16,284 nt of DNA from Funneliformis mosseae (Eukaryota > Glomeromycota > Glomeromycetes > Glomerales > Glomeraceae): contig CAJVPP010002109.1 in the NCBI GenBank assembly GCA_910592005.1, positions 1 through 16,284 of the forward strand, in the 5' to 3' direction. The notes beneath the pieces were generated by a model. It was not told the origin of the DNA. It searched no databases and saw only the letters and a list, made by a program, of their open reading frames with translations. The translations under genes and the position numbers were made by a program. Shown here one piece after another: positions 8,456 through 16,284 of this stretch. The stretch's first letter is position 1; every line of letters starts with the position of its first letter.

Positions 8456-9465
8456 ATGTCAAGCTCTTTAAAAATACAAAGAAATTCTGTTAAGTCACTT
8501 TAGGACCAAAAAGTGCGTAATGCAAAAGAAATTTCTAATTGATTATGCATTCTTTTACGTACATGTAAATGATATATCAGTTTACTAAATAAAACTGGTA
8601 AAATTTCTATTGGTCACTCTTCTGGCCGTCCAAGAAAATTGGCTTCAAATCAACGCTGCCATATTAGAAAAATTCTGCAACATAATCATTTTACTATAAC
8701 AGGCAAAATTAAGGCAAAATTGGAAGAAAAAGATCTCAACCTTGATGTCAGTAAACGTACGATACATTGTGAGCTCAACAATCTTGGATATATTTTTGTT
8801 CTTCTAAGAAAGATTCCTCTTTTGACTTAAAAAGCGAAGGAATTTTGTTTGTCTTAAGCATGTGATCATTCGCAATACAACTGGAAAAAAGTTGTTTTTT
8901 CTAATGAAACAACACTTCAGATGTTTAGAAATACCATGTGTGCATGGTCTCATAATGCAGAACCAATTGCCCCTATAGTAAAACATCTATTCAAGATTCA
9001 TGTTTGGACAGCGATTAGTGCTAAAAAAAATCAGCATTCATTTATTTACTGAAAATTTGGATTATCATTTGTATCGAAAAATCTTAGATGACTATCTATA
9101 TAATAATGCAGATATGTTATACAGATGCGGCTAGATCTTCCAATAAGATAATGACCCAAAACACACCTCACATGATGTTCAAGAGGACTTGAAAAAATAT
9201 CTTCTAGGATGAGTTCTTTCTTGGCCTTCATATAGCCCAGACTTGAACCCTATTGAAAATGTATGGGCTGTATTAAAGGAAAAGGTAGAGAAAAAGATCA
9301 AGTATTTAGTAGCAAAAAAAAAAAATTACCTGCGATGTATTCCTTAATACAATCTGGCAGGAATGGGACGATCTTGATGATGCCATGTTACTTCAGTACA
9401 TCGAGAGCATGCCAAGCCAGGTTAAAGCATGTATCAATGCAGAAGGAGGACACATCAAATATTAA
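8456..9465 (+). pseudogene. Tc1-type transposase, full-length relic
   Basis: The reading starts at ATG 8456 (MSSSLKIQRNSVKSL) and ends with AEGGHIKY and TAA 9463-9465. About 335 codons is the normal Tc1 length. The order is: helix-turn-helix region with the linker GHSSGRPRKL (8610-8640), HTH2 region, WKKVVFSNET (first catalytic site), DNDPKHTS (second Asp at 9147-9149), then SPDLNPIENVW (Glu at 9255-9257). The first catalytic Asp is Asn (AAT, 8903-8905), a G-to-A change. Two frame changes coincide with poly-A runs (about 9023-9030 and 9314-9325) or lie just after them. Stops include TAG 8501, TGA near 8549, TGA near 8570, and TAA at 8828 and 9144. I count 35 residues between the second Asp and the Glu, one more than the usual 34. 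The protein is dead. Confidence 0.85.
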
Positions 9466-9778
9466 TTAATAATATAAAAGTTATCGTTAGTATTGTTCTT
9501 ATAAATAATAAAAAAAATATACATTAAAATAAAGTTTGTATATACAGTCAGCTCAGGTACGACCGTCCCATATAAGGAAAATGGTTATACAATTTATTAA
9601 AAATTTTTTTTATACACTTTATAGTACTTTTTCGAGTGGCTCATGTTGCCGATCTTTGACAATGAAGCATGAATTATAAGAATAACCAAAATTGAAGCTT
9701 TCGCACTGTATCATAATACTGACTGTTGAATCCTCTTGAATCCCACAACTTTTATATTACTATTTAACTAGCTAAAAT
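9466..9778. other. Non-coding stretch with a terminal-repeat-like motif
   Basis: Contains AATAAA-like sequence near 9523 and, at 9541-9575, TATACAGTCAGCTCAGGTAC followed by GACCGTCCC. This resembles a Tc1/mariner terminus opening a new element to the right; no inverted copy was found downstream. 9650-9755 is richer in G+C and may be the 5' part of the following gene family. I could not read a frame in it. Confidence 0.35.
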
Positions 9779-12223
9779 ATATTTACAAGGAAGGAATGTA
9801 CAGAATGTCAAATCACCGAATCATCTAAATTCTGATCGGTGAATGGAAAAAAATGGAGAGAAGCCAAAAGTCAAAACTTAGTGAAGGTAACATGGGTAGA
9901 AGGTATTGTTTTATGTAATACTTGCTATATGCGTTTTGTAGAGAATCCATTAAAAAGAGGTCCTAAACGAGTTAAAGTTACAACTGAGGAAGAAACAGAA
10001 GCTACAATTGAGGAAGAAGTAAGTTCGAAGATTGATCTCACTAAAGCTATCAAGTCTATGATAAAAATTCTATACGATAGAGAATATGTGAAGAAAGAAG
10101 GTCCAATATACGGGTTTGATGAAATGCGAGAATTACTTCAAGAAAGTGAACTGAGCCTAAAGGATTTCTTTAATCAGCTTTATTCGGCAGCTCGGCCACG
10201 CGAACGTAATGAGTAAACGATGGATCGTATGAAAAGATTAATGGTTTTCATATGTTATTTTCTTGCTTCATTAAATAATACTAAAATTACTGTTTTTAAG
10301 TTTGATCTTGCGTATTATTTAGATTTGGTAGGTACAAGTAACGAAGGTCTAAATATGATGGCAAATTTTAGCATAACTACCACAGCAAGTGCGGTAGATC
10401 GTAGGAAGAAAAAAATATCAGATTCACATAGAAAATATGTAGAGAATGCCTTCGTAAAATATTCAGAAAAAGCTTTTGTGTTGAATGTCGACGATTATCA
10501 CAACATCCATGTTCAAAGGCGACCTGACATCACAAGTACATCTTGGGCGGCGCACATGACAATGATTATAGCAAATCCATGCACCACACCAGCAATATTA
10601 CATAATGGGGTAATCAATCCAAAGATCGTTGATAATGAACTGATTGAAAAGCATCTTGATGAGCGGTTTATCATAAACCTTGGAATTTCATATCATAACC
10701 AAATTCGTATGCGGGATTATGCAGGATATGAATGCTCTGATGATGAGCTTATAAATAGGCTAATATTACACAGTTACAATAATAGGTTAGTGGAGAAAAA
10801 GGGTGAGAGGCATATACAGAATACCATTCTCGTCGATTTTATTGAAAGCAATTTGAAAGGTGTGAATGATTATATGAGAACTCTTCAAATTGTTCACGAT
10901 CAAGACCCAATGCGAGAATATCTTTCCAATCACGTAATACCAGTCGTTGCGGATTGGCCTGGTCAGCTCTTTATTCGAAAAGCTATTGCACAACAGCTTC
11001 TTGTTAATAACGAAACTATTCCTCCGTTTGTTATGTCATTTGTGCCTATGATGGATCCTCTTCACGTGTCTTTAAATGGCCGTGAACTCGTTTTTTTGAA
11101 AAATTCGTTTTTATTCAATGATGTTTTTAAAGGCATATTTGACACACGTAAGGATCTTGGTAAGAAACCTCGATTATGGAGAATCGATCTAATTCTTCAC
11201 ATCATACGCATTGCATGGTTTGATATTGTTGATGTTGTTTATTTAAAATTCGGCCATATATGCAAGAACGTTGAATTTTTGTATTTAATTGATCTTTTCA
11301 GCAATTTGATTCCTTTAGTTCTCGACATTTATGCAGTGTACTATTGAGAAGGCAATTGGCCGGCTTATGAAGAAGCATGTATACGTTGTTGGAGCGATCT
11401 TTTTCTTCGATTTGATCAAAGAAATTATAAGCGAGCTCCTTTAATGTTTTTCTCCAATATTTTTTATTGGATGAAAATTAATCATCCGATGATTAACTTG
11501 GTTAGTAATAATCTTGCTTTGTTAAGTGATTGTCCTGTAGAAATCGTTCATAGCATCATTTGACGTCACACCACTAAATTTACCATGGCTGAACAATTAC
11601 GAAAGAAGGCGCACTTTATTTTTCAGCATCGAAAGGATAATACTTTTCGACAGCATTTTGTGAACTCAGTGAAATATCTATATACACCAAAGCAATTGCA
11701 CATGCTTTCAAAGAAATGTGCTATATTGCTTTTAGATATGTTCACGAAAATATATCAAGCGCGTGACCAGTGTCCTTTAATTGTTAAATCTTCATCTGAC
11801 GGTATTAACACATATAAACTTCCTTCATTAGGTTACGAGATAACTGATCGACACCTTCCAAGGGGTTTTATTACTTCTAGAAAACCCAATACTGGTATTC
11901 TATGTGACTACATAGATTGTGATGACAATTCGGATAATGGCAATATTCTGGCATGTGGTCATGGTTACCATAGTCTTTGCTTGCAAAAAAGTCAGTTTAA
12001 GTGTTCTATATGTTTAGATTATCTTCGAGATGAGGTTAAGAATAATGTTAATGCATTAATAACAAGTCTAACGAAAGAGATAAAGATTGAAGATGAATCC
12101 ACCGATGATAATATTGAAAATGTGGATGAAGACGGTTTAAATGATATAGAAGAAGTAACACACGATATGGTAGTAATGGAAGATTTATTAAAATGTACAA
12201 AAAAATCATTTCTTGAACTGTAA
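9779..12223 (+). pseudogene. GATA-like/RING-finger protein gene, four in-frame stops
   Basis: One frame of 815 codons stays open apart from TGA 9833, TAA 10214, TGA 11345 and TGA 11561, each fitting an Arg (CGA) or Gln (CAA) codon. The N-terminus has CTEC (9797-9808), then WREAKSQN, then LCNTCYMRF (about 9911-9937), a CxxC...CNxC pattern like a GATA finger but with a longer loop. The middle (10220-11560) is unknown; it includes LNVDDYHNIH (10484-10510) and DWPGQLFIRKAIA (10952-10990). The C-terminus has a RING-H2-like finger at 11903-12013, C-x4-C-x11-C-x-H-x2-H-x2-C-x7-C-x2-C, all eight ligands intact, then an acidic tail. RING fingers usually recruit E2 enzymes for ubiquitin transfer. From memory the wording matches a multi-copy Rhizophagus hypothetical family, perhaps transposon-borne. 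A 5' exon may lie upstream. Readthrough is an alternative to pseudogene. Confidence 0.75.
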
Positions 12224-13194
12224 AATTCAGTGTTTATATATAAATTATGTTAATTGTATTATTAACTATAACAATTACAATGATTATATTAATTATTTAT
12301 TATTTTTCTTAAATGTTGATATGTAAAAATTAAAATGATTTTATAATTATCATAAATTTTCTGATCCCGCAATCGTCTTTGTATTACTAATGTCTTATTT
12401 TAATACTTATTAATTAAATTAGAGTTGAATTTGATTGGTCGGTTACCATGTGATAATATCGAAATCTCATAATTTGATTGGTCTGTTTTATATGACAAAA
12501 TCAGAATTTTGTGTAACCTAGATGGTTTCTCCTGGAAATTGTTGGTAAATCACCTGCGATATCACAGTTTAGCAGAAGGTTTTCTTTATACAGAAGATTA
12601 AAAATAGAGATATGAGATAAAAAAAATAAGAATAAATGAAACAAGTAAAGTGTAATGCGTATAATTAATTATTTAACAAATAAAAGACTAGTACTGTCTT
12701 TGTTAACACATCTGTACTAAACAATTTATTTATCAAAGATTTATTACAAGGTAAAACTTCAATCTGCTCTTTTACATTGATAAACTACTTCTATTTATAT
12801 AAAAATACTTACTAATAATGATAAACTAAATAAAATAAAGAAAATAGATAAAATAAATAAAATAAATAAATAACATAAATGAATTAAATAAAATAAATAA
12901 ATAAAATGAAATAAATGTCATTAATGATGAATAATGTAATAAGGTCTATTTGCATATAAAAATTGACTATTAAATTTAGGAAATAAGGCATGTAAATCAT
13001 TTAATTTTCTAATTTAGTTATAGTACTGCAAATCATTTTAATTGCAAAATCATTTTTGTATATAATTAACTTTTCTCTTTTCTCTCGAAAATAGGAAAAG
13101 AAATCAAAATTTTTCATAAAAAAACAACTGCAACTTGTGAAGTCACCTTAGCTTAACAACAAAAAATAAAGAAGAATCTTCACAGAAAAAGACC
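12224..13194. other. AT-rich spacer ahead of the LINE
   Basis: Holds a two-copy, 43-base-period imperfect repeat at 12428-12513 (AATTTGATTGGTC starts both copies) and a simple-sequence tract at 12822-12916. 13060-13194 is less AT-biased and could be the 5' untranslated part of the LINE. I see no gene. Confidence 0.5.
12822..12916. repeat. AAATA/AAAATA simple-sequence tract
   Basis: Runs of AAATA and AAAATA with GATA and TGAA interruptions. Low complexity. Confidence 0.8.
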
Positions 13195-15182
13195 ATGACA
13201 GTCAGGTCTATCCAAATAGATGAAACTTCAGTTAGACTTTCAAAAATTATAATCACCACCAATATTTTATCAGCTAGTGATATGAGCATCAACTAATAAA
13301 TAAAAGTAGTTCTCACTAAAGCTAAAAACTTTGAATACACTAAAACTACCTGGTTTCCTAGAAAAAATAATACACAAGAAACCTCTACTACCAGTTCTTT
13401 ACCTATTCAAAAACTAAAGGATAGTGAAATGATGACCCCTAGTAATAATAATGCTATAAACGAAGACTAGGCCTTTGATGCATCTGAAAATATATTAAAC
13501 AATAAAAATACTAATAAAAATACTATTACCTTTAAAAGAGTTAAAGACGTTACTACTTTTTATATTTACTGCATTGCAAAAACTTTCTTTCTCAATAAAT
13601 CCTTTGCGAAAAAACTAACAAAGCTTGCAAACTGTTTAATGATACAGAATACTATCATTTATTATTACGTTAGTGAAACAAGATCCTAAAAATAAAATGT
13701 TAAAATTATCTGATTAGGATTTACAACATGTGAGAATATTAATCATGCAATTGCTGTCAAAATTCCTAATATTGAAACAGTCATACTTAAACCCTTTATT
13801 ATACCTACCCTATTTAAGTTTAACTTGAGCTTATCAATCAAGATAATTAAGATCTTCATTTTACCTTCTGAACAAATAATATTGATATTTATCTGATTCA
13901 GCATGATCGTTAAATGTTCTATAATAACAAAGAACCTTTAGCAATAAGCGATCATCTCATATGCACATAAGACAGATCTATCATTTTCAACATTTACGCA
14001 GGTCTCTTCATTCTAAAAGATATAATTAAAATACATGTGTACTCTCTAATTAATAATGAAATTAAAATTAGATTCCAATTTACCTTAAGACTTACTAATC
14101 TCTTGAAAGACATAATAAGCCAAGAATTAAAACCAATTAGAAAGACAGTGAATACAGCCACTTAGGTGATCTCTAAAATCAGATCTAATTACAGAAACCT
14201 TCAATATATCTTTATGCATTTTTGCAATAAAGAGAATATGAAAGCTGCAAAAAATAGAGATTCGATCAAATTTTATAATCAGAAACTCATCTGGACTGCA
14301 TTAAACATTAACTTGTACACACATTATTCCATTTCAAAACATAACTCATATAATTGTAGAAAAAGAAGATCCAGTCCAAAAAATAGATAAACTTAAACTT
14401 ATATCAAAGGTTTAAATCAGCATAATTTAAAAACTATTCAGCATCTGTGTCACACCTTAAAGTTATCTTTGTCTATGATCAAGACACAATGTTTGATCCT
14501 AATAATTTACAATTATTTGTAATCAAGACTAAAATCGCTAAACCTACGATCACCCTAAACTCAACTTCTTCTAATAATAACACTAAACTCAAACAATCAT
14601 CCTTCAATAAGTTGATTCATATCCATAAATTATAGTCTGACCAGATGAAAGAGGAGGATACTTCGTATAGATTGACTAAAGTATCTGCACATGAGTTAAC
14701 CGATATACAGAAGATTTTAAACAAATTAGATACCATTACTGCAACATAAGTTATGCTTTATACTGACTTTACCTTTTCGATGTATCACCTTAATGAAGTT
14801 GAAAAACATCTCAACATTTTCACTCTCACCCTAAAGAAAGCTGTAGAACTCAACAAAGCTAAAAAGGTAGAAGGTACTATGAATACTAACACTATATATG
14901 AATCTGAAGTAGATACCTTAGACTTTAAAGTTACTAAACATAAAAAACAAATTGCTTAGTTATACAAAGAAAAATGAAGAACTATGCACTCATTATAAAG
15001 TTACTGTCAGAAAACTAAATGTTACTTTCTGAGTTATGACCAATATTCAAAATATGATATACATTAAAACTCATCTAAGTCACAAAATCTCAATACCTAA
15101 ACTTAATTTACCTGATATTATTAATACTTTAGAAGACAGTACGAAGGTCCTAGCCTTTGATCTTTTCTTTAACTAATTATAA
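13195..15182 (+). pseudogene. LINE ORF1-like relic with zinc knuckle and coiled-coil-like tail
   Basis: This would be the nucleic-acid-binding protein that coats LINE RNA. Reading begins at ATG 13195 (MTVRSIQIDETSVRL) and crosses frames near 14000, 14440 and 14970, ending at TAA 15174 or 15180. Landmarks are KNFEYTKTTWFPRK (13327-13368), FKRVKDVTTFYIYCIAKTFF (13531-13590), HFCNKENMKAAKNRDS (14217-14264), a knuckle at 14316-14357, and a charged, helix-rich tail (14690-14960). The knuckle keeps C-x2-C-x4-H-x4-C spacing, but its first two Cys codons are TAC and TAT (Tyr). Stops in the first frame (TAA TAA near 13294, TAG 13468, TGA near 13711 and 13894) sit where Gln or Arg fit. It directly precedes ORF2, 24 bases away. 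ORF1 assignment rests on position and knuckle. Confidence 0.65.
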
Positions 15183-15205
15183 TTTCACAATCTACCAATA
15201 CAAAT

Positions 15206-16284
15206 ATGGTGCCTTTCACATTTAATATTGCAATCTATAATACTTGTTCTTTTACTTTATCACACAAATAACAAATTTTTTTTAACCTATACTATCTTTA
15301 TAATTTAAATATTATCATCTTACAAGAAACAAATTTCAAAAATCCTTCACATATACACTTCTTAAAATCTGTTTGTTCTAATAAGTTTGTTCTTTTTTTA
15401 ATACAGACTCTTCTCACAAAGCATGGGCTTCAGAATTAGTTTTTTCATAAAAAATACTTAGCCGATCACATATTTCACTATGTATCCTTCTATCATTGCA
15501 TATACTCAATTGATTTTTAATTTAAAAATAAAATTAAACTACGTATTATTAACATTTATGTTTCTAGCTCAAATATCTAATTATGTCGCAAAACCTATAG
15601 GAAAACGTTAGATTTTATAGACAATGCACACTGAAAGGACTCTTTAGTGATACTTCTTGGTAACTTTAATGCTAACCAATCAAGAGCTTATAATCCTACG
15701 AACTTAAAGAAAATTTTTAACTCGCTCAATGACCTATATTTAATTAATAATTTAAACTTAGTTAAAAATCAAAAGTCAACTGATGATCTCATAACCTACA
15801 TGATTAACACTAGATGTTCTACTATTGATTATATCTTTATTAACTCGTTACTAGTCCTCGACTTTGTTGATCAAGAGGTCATTAAAATTAATAATGATAT
15901 ATCTGATTATGCTATTATTTATGCTACAATTTTTCTAACAACAATTAATCCATCATTCACATAACATTTAATAACAAAAAAATGGGTTTTCAATATCAGG
16001 ATATATCTGATATTGATTGGAATGCTTTTGGCATCTCAGTAGACTACCGATACAAGAACACTAGATTAAATTTCTTGATATTGTTATCTTACAATACTAA
16101 CGACTGAAAATTAGTATTAACGCAAGATTAACAAAGGGATTTAGCTTTTATTAAATACTTTTTAGGGAGAGCTCTGAAGGGTTTGCAAATAATTATTACT
16201 TCAAATGATAATGTATATTTAGAATAAACTTTAGGATTTTATTAAGGAATAAAGAATTCGATACAATTATATTTGTTAGCATAT
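15206..16284 (+). pseudogene. LINE ORF2 relic: AP-type endonuclease, cut by window end
   Basis: ORF2 of L1-type elements nicks DNA with an apurinic/apyrimidinic-type endonuclease and then reverse-transcribes from the nick. The frame from ATG 15206 reads FNIAIYNTCS, LYNLNIIILQETNF (catalytic-type Glu at 15326-15328), LRIINIYVSSSNI, VILLGNFNAN, CSTIDYIFINSLLVLDF and SDYAIIYATIF. In the family the G-D-F-N motif carries a catalytic Asp and S-D-H a catalytic His. Here they are Asn (AAC, 15662-15664) and Tyr (TAT, 15908-15910), so the nuclease is dead. Stops at Gln-like codons occur throughout. Near 16000 the frame changes, and YQDISDIDWNAFG continues toward the linker before the reverse transcriptase, which lies beyond the window. 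Confidence 0.8.

Noticed and set aside
8804..9231. Two minus-strand open frames of about 60 residues
   Set aside because: Both lie antisense to the Tc1 transposase relic, whose family motifs are read on the plus strand.
9263..9469. A 68-residue plus-strand frame over the transposase 3' end
   Set aside because: Out of frame with the transposase, whose C-terminal motifs (NPIENVW, AEGGHIKY) are read in the other two frames.
10787..10993. A 68-residue minus-strand frame
   Set aside because: Antisense shadow of the GATA/RING gene; no motif of its own.

Overview
The window looks like repeat-rich, very AT-rich nuclear DNA of a eukaryote. The best guess is an arbuscular mycorrhizal fungus (Glomeromycotina, Rhizophagus- or Gigaspora-like). 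The basis is the base composition, the mix of Ty3, Tc1 and LINE relics, and a GATA-like/RING gene whose wording I recall from Rhizophagus hypothetical proteins. That last point is memory, not a search. I see no intact gene: every coding segment is broken.

Layout. 1-3037: AT-rich DNA with a possible Tc1-type end (about 60-135), a 109-base imperfect duplication (1949-2140) and a small inverted-repeat-bounded block (2594-2857). 3038-3108: a tRNA-like relic with A and B boxes. 3211-7610: the 5' half of a Ty3/gypsy gag-pol element in + orientation. It is cut by a 938-base insertion (6427-7364) with a target-site duplication, inverted ends and dense internal hairpin repeats. 7657-8062 (-) and 8456-9465 (+): two Tc1-type transposase relics, head to head. 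9779-12223: one long reading frame with an N-terminal GATA-like CxxC...CNxC segment and a C-terminal RING-H2-like finger, broken by four in-frame stops but no frameshift. 12224-13194: AT-rich DNA with simple repeats. 13195-16284: ORF1 and the endonuclease part of ORF2 of an L1-type LINE, running off the window before the reverse transcriptase.

Shared theme. In the Ty3, Tc1, LINE and GATA/RING genes almost every premature stop sits where a CAA, CAG, TGG or CGA codon would fit. The conserved residues that are lost (Cys to Tyr, His to Tyr, Asp to Asn, Gly to Glu, Arg to Cys) are also what C-to-T or G-to-A changes produce. This points to a genome-wide cytosine-deamination or RIP-like process rather than random decay or a changed genetic code. 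The GATA/RING gene has far fewer hits per codon than the Ty3 and LINE copies and is probably the youngest.

Most distinctive objects: the nested hairpin-rich insertion in the reverse transcriptase region, and a TTTAAAC heptamer in the right phase for -1 frameshifting exactly where the gag frame passes to the protease frame.
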